Assembly (NCBI RefSeq): GCF_014529535.1
Contig: NC_050735.1
Coordinates: forward strand, 1,674,001 to 1,738,000
Length of the DNA stretch: 64,000 nucleotides
Source of the DNA: Bradysia coprophila
Lineage: Eukaryota; Arthropoda; Insecta; Diptera; Sciaridae
Reading direction: 5' to 3'
The translations under genes and the position numbers were made by a program. Of this stretch, positions 53,190-64,000 are shown piece after piece (the first letter of the stretch is position 1; each line of letters starts with the position of its first letter). The notes beneath the pieces are model-generated. The model had not been told where the DNA came from, searched no databases, and saw nothing but the letters and a program-made list of their open reading frames with translations.

Positions 53190-55001
53190 ATGACCAGTGT
53201 CATAGTTTTGTACACTTGTGTCGATAGTCCTCCAGGTAGAACGGTGCAAATGGCACTGGAATATTTGAAAGTACCGTACACAGTAAAGGATGTGAATTTT
53301 GATGTTGGAGAGCATTTTTCGGAGGAATTTTTAAAGGTAGATTTACATCAGAAGGGTGATTGTTACTTCCGACATGGACATTGTGTAAAATTGTACTTGT
53401 TTGAATGTAGATGTATCCACAGGGAGAAATTCCAGTTTTAGACGATAATGGACTGATCATTGGAGAAAGGTATGCTTCACTACAAAAATAATTCCATTCT
53501 AACCGAGCTGATGAAAAACAGCCTACGAGAAATCGGACGCCTTTGATATGAATCGAAAGGTCTCTGTTGCCATATTCCACACTTGCAATCATTTGCCTTA
53601 CGTGGCCATAGAAATACATTGAAACATTGAAAAACCTACAGCACTGCTTCTAGCATGAATACTTAATTGACAAGTGTCGAAGGAGGCTTTAGTGATAAGA
53701 GATACCGCTTAGGATCGGATTGTTTGTATGTATGTTTTGAGTCATACAACGAAAATAAGTCAACAAAAGCAACTCAGAAGCAGTGCTGTGAAAAACCCCA
53801 TTTTATCATACAAGCACGATCGAGGGGGAAACAACAAGAGCGACAGGCTTCATTCGCCGTTGGAGCGAATCAGAAGAGCGAACGAAGGCAAATTATGAGC
53901 GAATTAAGGAAAAATTTGATCGAATGAACGGAAAATATGAGCGAATGAATAGAGACTATGATCGAATGAATGGAGAATATGAGTGAATGCCATGCGCGAT
54001 TAGTGATACCACTAGTGGATTTTTAGGAAGAGAAAATTCGAAGTGCTTTACGTTTTGGGAGTAGTTGTGGTTTGTAAATGATTACACACAAAATTTGTTT
54101 AACAAATGAAATTCTTTATTTTCATTTGTTCAACGAAACTCTTGTCGAATCCATTCCGAACCACAACAACTCCCAAAATAGAGAGTACCTCTTCACTTTT
54201 CTCTCCCTGTAACTTCTAACTCGTCAAAATGAACATTTTGGGCAGCGGTTCAATCTACTATGATGGTGATGGTAGCTCTGAAAAATTCAAAAACTCAATT
54301 CAACTTGAGTATTTGAAGACAATTTCGTTTTGAATCATTTTCACAATAAAAAACGAAAATATTTTCTTCGTAGCGTCGCTATTATCCAATATTTGGCTGA
54401 AAAATATGGAAAGGACGAAACATTTTATCCGAAAGATGATCTCCGCATTCGATCCGTCATTCATCATCGTCTCGCTTTCTATTTATCCACGTACTATCGT
54501 CGAGTACATGATTATATGGTAGCTAAAATCGATGAATCGATTGATAAAAGCATTAAAATGCCAAAATTAAATTTTAATAAAGATTCTTCCGATGGACTAT
54601 GCCGGATATGAACGAACTGATGAAAAATTGGCGAAAACCAACCATGCGTTGAAGGTGTTCAACGAATTTCTTCATAGGGACGGAACAAGCTATGTTGCTG
54701 GAGGTTAGATATTCCTACACTGTGACTGTGTGTGCATTATTTCAAAATTGAGAAGTATTTTTTAGCTACCCTTACAATTGCCGATTTACCTTTCGTAATG
54801 GGAACGGTAGCTTTGAAAGCAATGGACTTTGACTTCAATTTGTTTCCGCACGTTACTCATTGGTTTGAGATGTTTCAACGCAATCATTCGGACTTATGGA
54901 CAGTTGCTGCGGAGGGTTTAAAGGGCCTCACGTATTACAATAAGAATCCGAGAGATCTTACGTCACTTAAGCATTGGTATCACATCACCAAGAAAAATTG
55001 A
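53190..55001 (+). CDS. Glutathione S-transferase, delta/epsilon-like
   Basis: Cytosolic enzyme that conjugates glutathione to electrophiles. Exons 53190-53336, 53411-53469, 54374-54518, 54583-54703 and 54766-55001 close in phase to 235 residues. The thioredoxin-like N-domain begins VIVLYTCVDSPPGRTVQMAL, with Ser13 in the position of the catalytic serine of insect delta/epsilon enzymes; MYPQGEIPVLDDNG supplies the cis-Pro loop and GESVAIIQYLAEKYG the glutathione-binding Glu-Ser pair. The C-domain carries SYVAGATLTIADLPFV, the N-capping box region. Intron 3 (64 bases, GTAGCT donor) is the least certain junction. Class assignment is tentative. AATAAA is at 55067-55072; the gene is convergent with fatty acid synthase, 96 bases between stops. 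Confidence 0.92.
53895..53989 (+). repeat. 21-bp minisatellite, about 4.5 units
   Basis: Units start at 53895, 53916, 53937, 53958 and 53979 (for example ATGATCGAATGAATGGAGAA plus T). Translated in one frame the unit makes a heptad, YERMNRD/YDRMNGE, before a stop. It lies inside an intron, so coding is unlikely. Confidence 0.75.
54047..54180. repeat. Foldback sequence in the GST intron
   Basis: Imperfect inverted arms as described for the intron, total about 135 bases, with a central AATTCTTTATTTTCA loop. Likely a small non-autonomous element. Confidence 0.6.
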
Positions 55002-55097
55002 AACTCCGGTCAATTATATGCCGATCGTACCGAAGAGTATAATTATGTAAGTTTTAACAGTTTCACAATAAAAACTTAGCATCCACAAAAGTGCAAA

Positions 55098-58000
55098 TTA
55101 GAATTCAAATTTCCCTGCTTTGGAATTCCACACATAATTTTCAAAATTTTTATTCGACTGCAAATACGGATCGCAATCGTTAATGATGTCCGCCAACTTG
55201 GTATTGTCCAGCATTGAGGTGTGATTACCCTCGATGAATTTGAGCGTAACCGATGCTTCAGTGTACCGCGAAAGTTCGTAGTCTTCTTCGATGTCCACGA
55301 AGGCAACTTCTGTCGGACGAATGAGCGTAATCGGTGACTTAATTTTTTGCACCTTCGTTATGTCCAATTCGAAGAGAATCTTCAAACGATTGTACATGGC
55401 CTGGAACAGTTCAACAAATGGTCAATAACTTTCATATTACCGTTGACTATCAGATTTTGTATTACTTGAGCTATTGTTCGCATATACTCCTCGGAGAATT
55501 CAGTTTGCGATTTCCCAAACTGAATCAGTTTGTCCACTTTCATTTGCCATGTCGGGCACTCTCGAAGTTTTAGCAAAATTTCGTCCGGATTCTCCAGCGG
55601 AAAAATGTTTTGTATGATGGCAACGATCAACATTAACTGAATGGATTCGTCGGTTACTTCTGCACTGATTTGAGTCGTGTGACTGTAACTAATTTGTTTC
55701 AAAAAAACTGGCGCTCCGTCGATCAGCACAACGCTTCCGGTCATTCCTGACTCTTCTAAAATCCGAGCCAATTCCAGGGTTATGAACGCCCCAAACGAAT
55801 AGCCAACCAAATAGAAAAATTCTTTTTTGCTAAAAATTTTCTTTACGTCCTGAAACCGAGATAGGCCAACAATTAAGCCGACAAAGTGCAAAATGAGTTC
55901 CACAAAAACTCACATTTGAAACTGCATTTGCCATGTCCGAAATGGTCGTCAAATCAATGGTGTTCGTCAATTGCAAAATGAAAGCTGGTAAATTAAAGTT
56001 GATCGCAACGTTATGCCACACTGCACCCGCTACACCTTCAATGCCGGGAATAATCAGCATGCACGAATTGATTTTTTCAGCTGTGTTCTTCGTTTGCAAA
56101 CGAAGATATTTTTCCTTAGAATTTCGTTCATCGCCAAGGGTGCGCAGAATCATGTTCAGGCCAAGAATTTTGTTCTCTCCTGCTAGTTTCAATTTCACAT
56201 TTTCGGTGCTATCTTTTCCTCGGGCATCGGAGAGCTCTTGCAGCCGAGCAAATGTCAATGAGCGCAAATCTTCCGGAGTCAAAAATATTTCGAATTCGCG
56301 CTCCAATGTCTGTTTCAACTCGACTGCCATCAATGAATCCATTCCAACTTCAGACAGAGAGGCAGTCATTGAAATCTGCTTAATGTCCCGAATTCCCATT
56401 ATGTTAAGCACGCTTTCTATTACATTCAATTTCCCGCCAAGGCCTAGCCGCTTTTCTGCAACGACCATGCTACCAACTACTGCATCTGAACTTGATAGAA
56501 GTTGGTCCAAATTGGCCAAACAAGAGGATATTCTCTGCTGCACTGTTCCCCCGATTTCCATGTCCAATCTATTGCCCGAAATGTTAGCCAAGATACCAAC
56601 TTCACCAATAGCTCCCCATTGAATTGCTTTACCTGGCAATCCACTTGCGACCCGCTGTTCAACAATTCGTTCCATAATCGAATTAGCCATGCCGTAGTTA
56701 GATTGACCAGCATTGCCACGTCCGCAAGAGACGCTAGAAAACACGACGAAATGCTTTAACTGCGGACACAGTATACGGGATAGCTGGTCCAAATGGTGTG
56801 TGGCGTCAGCTTTAGGCGCAAGACATTCAATAAATTTCTGTTCGTTCTGATTCTCTAAAATGTTGTCTCGTAGGACAACAGCCAAATTGAAAATGCCACC
56901 CACTGGACCGATAGTTAGTGCAACCATCAACAGATCCTCGCACCCACTTATCGTTGATATGTCTGAAGTGTTGATCACCACTTCAGTTCCGTATCCTTCC
57001 CAGACTCTGAAGAAGAAGAAAAGTTCGTTTTGCGAAGGAAACATTTGATTTTTCGTGGACTCACTTGATTCTGTACGTCTGATATGAGTTGGTAATGCCT
57101 CGACTGGAACTCATTACTAACTTTCGTGCACCTCGTACGACCATCCAGTCAGCTAATTCTAAACCGAACCCTCCCAATCCACCCAGGATCACATATACTA
57201 AGTTCGGATTGAAATATTGTCTGGGAAGTACTCTCATGGGATTAGAATACGGCGAGGCAACGTCATCACGAACTTTTAAAACAACTTTACCGACATGTTT
57301 GCCAGCTCCCAAATAGCGGAAAGCTTTTTCAACTTCATTCACCTCGAATACTGTCGCATGCAGTGGCTGAATCACTCCCGCACGTAAATCGTTTTCGAAG
57401 AGCTGGGAAATGTATACCAACGAATCGCTGCTAGTCGAAAAGAGATTGTCGAGCAGAATCGATCGGAAAGAAAGTTCTTTGAGAAAGTCACCCAATCCAA
57501 TTTTCGTGTTATTGCTCAAGTCAAACTTTCCGATTTCCAAAAATGTGCCACCAATACCCAAACATCTGATTGATGCATGCAGCTTTTCATCTGCTAGCGA
57601 ATTTAACACAAAGTCGACTCCTTTTCCATTTGTTTGGATTTTAATCATTTGCTCGAATGAGCAATCTCGGGAGTTACCAATGTTTGATTCTAAAAGCAAA
57701 AATCACACGATCAAAACTTTCGTACGCCTCCTACACGGTGAGACATCGTCGATTGATCATCTTTTTACCTTTTAGTTGAGGAAATGTATCCAGAAGAAAC
57801 TTTTTCTTTGTCTCATTCGAAACCGTTGTATAGACCTCCAATCCATACGCGAATGCAACAGTTATAGCTGCTAGACCAACACCACCACTGCCAGCGTGAA
57901 TCAGAATGGAATCACCCTTTTTGATTGTCTTATATGTGAAGAACGCTGCATACACTGTCATATATACAACAGGGCATGTGACCGCTTCTTTTAAACTCCA

Positions 58001-61000
58001 GTTATCCGGCACATTCCATACTAGATATTTTTGTGGAACAATATGAGTAGCTAGCGAACCACTGAGTACTAGACCAATAATTCTTTCCCCGTTGCCATTT
58101 ACACCGGCAAACTCTAAACCAAGTACGCATTCTTGATCTATTCGATTGTGATCCCCCAATACCAAACGCCCAGTCGCTAACATAACATCTCGGAAATTCA
58201 GGGCCGCATATTGAATCTTTATCAAGTTATCGTTGTTTGTAACATCAATCGATCCTTGGAACCATGACAACGATGAAAGATCCCCTTTTTGCGAAATGTT
58301 GGCAAAACAATGACTGTCATGTGGTTTTTCATCAAGTGCATGCATCAGTTCCAAATGTCGGTAACTACCCCAACTTCCCTGTAACGTAATTCGATATTAA
58401 AACACTTCTGATTGTGTGCATCAAATTGAAAATATGAAAATTACGTTTCGATAAATATTCATAGCCAATCCCAGATTTAATTGATCGCGGTAGAGCGGAT
58501 CGTTTATGTTGAATGGTGGTGCCTGGTCGTCATCGATGAACACACACGAAAGTGAATTCTCTAGTGATTCCTTACGAATGCAATTCACCAGTCCCATAAT
58601 TCCAGACAGCGTTTCATTTTGCGCCACTAAAATGACTGGTGCTTCTTTAATCGATGCTCGTAGTTCATCCATCCACGCATAGTTCTTCGATTTGATGAAT
58701 ATAACGTTCGGAATTTCCAGAATTCGTTTCTTAATTTTACGGTATAAGACCAGAACCTCTTCATCACAGCGAAACACTGCCAATAATTGTAACCCAGCAG
58801 GAATGAGTGTATCAAGAATGAGGTCAACGTTTTGCGTTTCCCTTAGCACCAAATACCCATTGTCTCCGACACTCGACAAACTGGCCTCTACGTTTGGTAA
58901 GTCTGTTAGTCCATCTCGCAGAATAACAAAGTAGCAATTTGTCTGCGTTTTCAAGTAACCGTTCTCGACATGGATTTTGCCCAAATCGATTTCTTGTGGC
59001 GTCAAAAACATTAGGTCAGCCGTAATGAGTGGTAAACAGTCAAGAGCATTTTGAAATTCGTCAATAATCGGCATTTGACCCAGGGTGTCCACTTCCACCG
59101 CTTTGACTTTCAGCACTGGACTATTCTCTACAGCTAGTTGAACGCATGCTCGAACCGCATCCGATTTCCGTAATATTGGCGACGGTAGGTGTGGAATGAA
59201 TTTATAACTTTCGAGTACTAAGTTGCCCGGGAACTTTCGTCTATTAACTGTACTTGTATGCATGCCAGCCATTTCCACACCGCCAGACACCAAAATTCCT
59301 AAAGTTTTGCACAAAAACACATCGATGTAAGGATTTTCAGAAGTCAACTTAGACGCCATGTTCACGTGATCCCTAGCGTTGATTCGAAGCTTTTGAATTC
59401 TTGTTGGTAGCATCAACGAACGAGAGTCTTTAAGCAAAATTTGAACTTGAAGCAAACAATCCAGAAATGATATCCAATTACTATCCCATTTAACTCTTGC
59501 GTACAATCCATCTGATCGTACTTCTTTCACTCCTTTGAATGCACCTTCGTAGTGGTATCCGCGTAAGCGTAATTCTTTGTAAAAATCTTCCGTTTGAAGC
59601 ATGGGATATTCAGATTCAGTAGATGTTGATGGCAGCGTGGTCAGTGGTAGAGGCTTCTCAATTTCGTTTACGACACCAGTTACCACAGCTGTGTAACCGT
59701 CTGTAACACTAAACTGTCCGGTACCGCGAAGTATCGTTATCACCAATTCTACTTCTTCGCCTTTTGCCATTGATGTTGCGCGTAAAAATCGTACATCCTC
59801 GAATTCCACATTAACATCGAAGAAGACCGGACCTTTTATTATAGCCATTGTTTCCCACACAAGCTGTATGTATGCAGTCGCCGGAATAAGACAACGGCCT
59901 GTACACGGGAAAAAAATAGCAGTTAGTACAGTTAGTGGCATAAGGGTTATACATTCGTATACCGTCGATAATGTGGCCATCGATCGTGTCGTAGTCTTGA
60001 TCTTTGAGGCTGACTTTAACTTTTCGCTCCCAACTAGTCGATGTTCTCTGCAATTCGAACCTCGGAACAAACCATTTTTCACTGTGTTCCCAACGTACCA
60101 GAGGCGATAACATACGAGTTCCACGTGACACCGGAAATTTGATTTCGGGATACAGTTTTTCCAGCGGCATATCAATTCCACTGATGTACATTCTGTGACG
60201 AAGAAAACAAAAGTAAGTTAATGGAAACTGAATCCCCTAAACAAAGCGTGAAACTTACTGTCCCAAAGCGCTCAACAAAAATTGTAAATTATTTTTATTC
60301 CCTCGCTGCGTTAATGGAAGGTGAATAGCATTCGGCATGGATCTTTTCAGAATAGACTGTAACAATCCGTGCGGAGCAATTTCAATAGTTAATGCATTGG
60401 CTGGCAACAAAGCCATTGATTCTTCGAAGAGTACGGGATTTAACAGATTATTGGTATGATACTCGGCCGAACTATATTTTCCCTCTTCTTGATCCCATCG
60501 ATTTATTGGAATGCTTGTACTCAGCCACTTCTCCGAGCGACGTTTCGGATTCGGTATGTGCTTCCTTAACATTTTCAATAATTTCGGTCCCAGATCTTTG
60601 ATGTAGCGAGAATGATATGCAATGTCTGAACTGGCCACTTTTTTTGCAAAAACGCCGTCTTTCTTCAGCGTTTCAACAAATGCCCGTACATCTTCCTCCG
60701 GTCCAGAAATGGTGCAAGAGTCAATGCCATTGTGACAAGCTACATCGATGGTTGATGGTACCTCACTCATAATCTGCTTATATCCCAGACCGATGGCAGC
60801 CATCGCACCACGAACTATTTTCGTTTCCACACTCACAATTCCACGGAAATATGCTGCTAAGATCATCTGTTCGGCCGTTATTGTTCCATCCGCATAGGCG
60901 CAACCCAATTCTCCGAGAGAGTGACCGATTAAGAAGTCGTACGGTAAGTGTATGGACTTTAGAACATCCACCAGGGCGGCTTGGATACACGTTATACCGA

Positions 61001-62760
61001 CAAATGAATTGATTATATTGTCATATGTCGTCGGATCATCGGATGTGATAATTTTTACCAAGTCAATGCCGTACTTTTCCATAGGAACTTGTAACTGATC
61101 AACCGTTGCCCGAAATAACGGTAGTTCCAACAATGATGTACCCATTTCAGCCCACTGAGAGCCCATTCCCGTAAAGACCCACACTATCGGTCGTTTCAAA
61201 CCCGAGAAATGACGAATCTCTTTATTTAAGCATTTCGCTCTGCCGGTCGGATTATTTTCGTACAGTCCGTATCCTCGATACAAATAGCCAGCAATGTCAT
61301 TACTTTGTGTGTTATGGATTAGAGAAACGAATTCGGCATCTAGGTGCTGAGAATCGATAGCGTCGAAAAAGTCACTGACTCCCTTTTCCGTCCGACTGGA
61401 CCAGTTGATAATTCGTGGAATGTTGTCGTCTGGCATTCCAAAATTGTCTTTCGGTTTCGCGTTTTGTCGAAGTAGAATGTGCGCATTTGCACCGCCAAAT
61501 CCAAAGCCATTAATTGCAATCAAATCGCCCTGCAAATCCGTAATTTCTGTACAAACTTGCAGCCTTCCAGCCATTAACGCCTTAATCGTGGGCTTGGGTT
61601 GATCAAAGTGTAAGTTTGGAGCTACTTTCCCATTCTCAAATGCCAGTAGGACCTTTGCAATGGAACAAAGGCCACTTGACGATTCACTATGGCCCAGGTT
61701 TGACTTAACCGAACCAACTAGCAGTGGCGTTTTCCGATTTTTACAGAATATATTGTCAATAGCGATTGATTCCTCTAAAATTTTAGAATATTTTTTCAGT
61801 GTTCGACCTATTTCTTTTGTGACTAACCTGGATCTCCGACAGAAGTACCGGTGCTATGAGCTTCAACATAATTAACTGTTGATGGATCTACCTTGATGTC
61901 AGTATAAAACTCATTCAAGAGCTTCTCCTGCATATGATTCGATGGATACGTTATTCCTTCTACCTTATAACCATCACAATTAGTCTTCGAGTACTCGACT
62001 GTGGCATAAATTCTCTTGGCATCTTTTGCCTTCTGCAAGAGTATCACACAAATAGCTTCAGATCGAGTGTATCCCGAAGCATTCACGTCGAATGGGCGAC
62101 AGTAGCCATCCTTTGCTAGTACTCCTAGTCTGAATCGAAAAGACAAGCAATGACTTTATGAAACTAAGTAAAAGGAGGGTTAATTACTTTGCAAATTGTA
62201 GAGTCACATACGGATGTATTATCAAGTTTGACCCCCCTACCAAAGCCGCATCACATTCTCCGTTTTTAATTGCAGCAAATGCACAGTCGAATGCGTACAT
62301 TGAACTACTACAAGCTGTATCGAGCAAAAACGATGGTCCATTTATACCTAAACAGTACGATATTCGGTTGGCCAGCATGGCACGACTGCATCTGTTTTTC
62401 ATTTATTTAGATCGTTAAAAATTCGATACTTTGGCAACATTGAACTTCCTACCCTGTGATACCAAATCCCCCAGTCGAAATTTTCTCGTAGAACCAAGTT
62501 TTCTCCGCTTCCGAAAAACATGCGCCTACATAGCAACCAGTTCGTGTTTCTCGCATAAGTTTTGGATTGACACCAGCATCAATAACAGCTTCGAAAGCTG
62601 TTTCAATCAGTAAACGACCCTGCGGATCCATTGTCTGGGCTTGTTTGTAGTGGACACCGAAAAATGTTGCGTCAAATTGTTCCAATCCCGATATCTTTCC
62701 CATACGCCTGGGAATGTCGTTGTTGAAGTGTTTCCATCGCACTTCGTCGTCATCCACCAT
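55098..62760 (-). CDS. FASN: Type I fatty acid synthase
   Basis: Cytosolic multidomain enzyme making palmitate-type acids from acetyl- and malonyl-CoA. Eleven coding exons (62760-62453, 62391-62188, 62129-61828, 61774-60259, 60192-59963, 59898-58445, 58378-57769, 57689-57065, 57006-55914, 55849-55466, 55400-55098) close in phase to 2,342 residues. In order: ketosynthase with DTACSSS (Cys about 130), EAHSTGT (His 262; usually EAHGTGT) and SNLGHSE; acyltransferase with TGMGSQW and GHSLGE; dehydratase HIIDGRCLIP and DCLLQ; enoyl reductase LNFRDVMLATG and HAGSGGVG; ketoreductase LGGLGGFGLE and SNYGMANS; acyl carrier EVGMDSLM; thioesterase GYSFGA and EGNHTSM. All catalytic residues are present. 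The ketosynthase begins at MVDDDEVRW; the usual 40 or so preceding residues are absent. A non-coding exon probably ends at 62812. Confidence 0.93.
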
Positions 62761-62997
62761 ATCGATCTAAATTTGTTGAGTGAAAAATTTTACGTTTCTT
62801 TAAAAACTTACTTGAATATCCTCAACTAAAGTGGCAGATATAAGAGAATACAGTCAACTGCTAGATAAGAGATAAGATTCGTGTAATCGTAGCGTGCAAT
62901 AACCAGTAATCACTTGACTATCGACGAAGAAAATAGCATTTCGGAGATATATCCACTTTAACGAGTAAAACATTGGTTGATCACAGTTTTTGCATCG
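62761..62997. promoter_or_regulatory. Divergent spacer shared by fatty acid synthase and the acyl-CoA synthetase
   Basis: Two hundred and thirty-seven bases separate the two start codons. On the minus strand a GTAAGT donor at 62811 and an AG acceptor at 62767 indicate a 45-base intron in the 5' leader of fatty acid synthase. In frame with the FASN ATG, the upstream exon has a TGA stop (about 62851-62853), so the reading cannot extend far. No named regulatory motif is recognised. Confidence 0.5.
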
Positions 62998-64000
62998 ATG
63001 TACAAAACAATTTTTGATCAAGATGAAAAGCTATGGAAAGGATACGATATACCACCACTGTACAACCCAAAAATATCCATTGCCCAAGTCTTATTAAATG
63101 CAATGAAGATCAATGGACCGAAAGTTGCGCAAGTACATTTCATACTCAACCATCTCATTGAAAGAAAGTCCAACTTTTCAATTCATAACCAATCTTGCCC
63201 AGATCAGTGACGACTCTAGCGTGGAAATGACATACGACGACATTCGATTGAAAACCATTAGAGCCGCACAAAATCTACAAAAACGAGGATACAAAGCGAA
63301 TGGAGTCTATTCATTCATAGTCGCCAATACTGATAATACTGCACCGATACTGTTCGCAACATTTTGCAATGGTTGTGCTGTGAACGGTTTGGATCCGTCG
63401 TTCAAAAAAGTCGAACTGATTCATATGTTAGGAATGGTAAAACCTGATCTGGTCATTTGTGACATTGATGTCTATGAACGTGTAAGTGAATGTTTGAAGG
63501 AATTGCAAAACCATGCAAAAATCTTTACACTTGGTGGATGTACGGACGGCTCTGAACCGGTCGAACTTTTATTCAATGAGACGAAGATCGAGGACTCGTT
63601 CATGTGAGTGCTTGACGCAATCAGATCGTTGGTTTCGAATAATTTTCAAATTCGTAATTCAGACCAACGGCTGTCGATGGTGTCAATGATATTGCGCTGA
63701 TTACTTGTTCGTCTGGAACTACTGGAATGTGTAAAAGTAATGGTATTCCTCACTCACCGAAAACTTGAATTAAATTAAAATCTTCACACGCAGGTGTAAG
63801 TCTATCACATGCAGCCTTAATAAATACAATCCTTGACTATCCAATGATTGGTCTCAGCGACACAATCCTTTGCTTTAGCACAATTTACTGGCTTAGTGCA
63901 TGGTTCTTTCTTCTAACCGGTACTTTTCGTGGCTCAACCAGAATAATTACAAGGAAACCGTTCTCGTCAAAATTAGAATTCAATTTAATTGAACGGTTTA
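62998..64000 (+). CDS. Adenylate-forming acyl-CoA synthetase / luciferase-like enzyme, partial
   Basis: ANL-superfamily enzyme that activates a carboxylic acid with ATP and usually joins it to CoA; insect members are often named 4-coumarate-CoA ligase-like or luciferin monooxygenase-like, and many act on fatty acids. Exons so far: 62998-63132, 63203-63603, 63663-63736, 63794-64000 (open at the edge), all in phase. Conserved blocks: VLLNAMKINGPKVAQISDDS, MTYDDI, GLDPSFKKVELIHMLGMVKPDLVICD, and the ATP-binding loop ITCSSGTTGMCKSVSLSHAA, where family members usually have KGV. About 272 residues of an expected 530-550 are inside the window. The start ATG at 62998 precedes MYKTIFDQDEKLWKG, the family N-terminus. 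Confidence 0.9.

Larger units (their letters stand above)
53470..54373 (+). other. Long intron 2 of the GST gene
   Basis: A 904-base intron. It holds a 21-base minisatellite (53895-53989) and a foldback-like stretch (about 54047-54180) in which TTTTGGGAGTAGTTGTGGTTT is mirrored by AACCACAACAACTCCCAAAA and the centre has AACAAATGAAA against TTTCATTTGTT. Confidence 0.65.

Noticed and set aside
58421-60181. Fatty acid synthase frame starting at 60181
   Set aside because: Its first 90 or so codons are a wrong frame of one exon plus an intron; the true reading enters at 59898 after a GTGTACAG acceptor.

Overview
The window is nuclear DNA of an insect, most probably a nematoceran (lower) fly such as a fungus gnat. 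This rests on AT-rich intergenic DNA, many short GT-AG introns of about 50-90 bases, insect-type UDP-glycosyltransferase, glutathione S-transferase and fatty acid synthase genes, and Jockey/I-type retrotransposon debris. The species is an inference. I see no prokaryotic, plasmid or CRISPR features.

Fourteen protein-coding genes can be supported, thirteen of them as spliced models whose exon phases close. From the left they are: AP-3 beta (minus, 3' end outside the window); Cyclin C (plus, with a 1.9 kb repeat-filled intron); SIL1 (minus, convergent with Cyclin C); UDP-glycosyltransferase A (plus); MCM9 (plus); UDP-glycosyltransferase B (plus, a paralogue of A with the same exon lengths); an RNF126/RNF115-type RING ligase (minus); the HMG-box factor bobby sox (plus); ARPC3 (minus); mRpL44 (plus); GPN3 (minus); a one-exon ubiquitin C-terminal hydrolase (plus); a glutathione S-transferase (plus); a type I fatty acid synthase (minus); and an adenylate-forming acyl-CoA synthetase/luciferase-like gene (plus, cut by the right edge). 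Counting both glycosyltransferases the list has fifteen entries.

Gene-poor parts are about 9.1-12.8 kb, 22.3-24.4 kb, 27.8-38.4 kb and 41.4-46.4 kb. They hold small inverted-repeat elements (MITE or foldback type), a 244-bp tandem repeat, and decayed non-LTR retrotransposon pieces. One MITE sits inside a Jockey-like fragment with a 7-bp target duplication. Several repeat families recur within the window.

Functionally this is a normal mix of housekeeping genes (vesicle coat, Mediator cyclin, ER chaperone exchange, DNA repair helicase, actin nucleation, mitoribosome, RNA polymerase assembly) with detoxification and lipid enzymes. The lipid pair at the right end, fatty acid synthase and acyl-CoA synthetase, is head-to-head with about 240 bases between start codons and may share a promoter. 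The most notable points are an MCM9 with a repeated LFTLDEP motif in its tail, an MCM9 locus lying between two glycosyltransferase paralogues, a ubiquitin hydrolase with Asn where the catalytic Asp is expected, and a fatty acid synthase whose ketosynthase lacks its usual N-terminal part. I found no convincing wholly new system.
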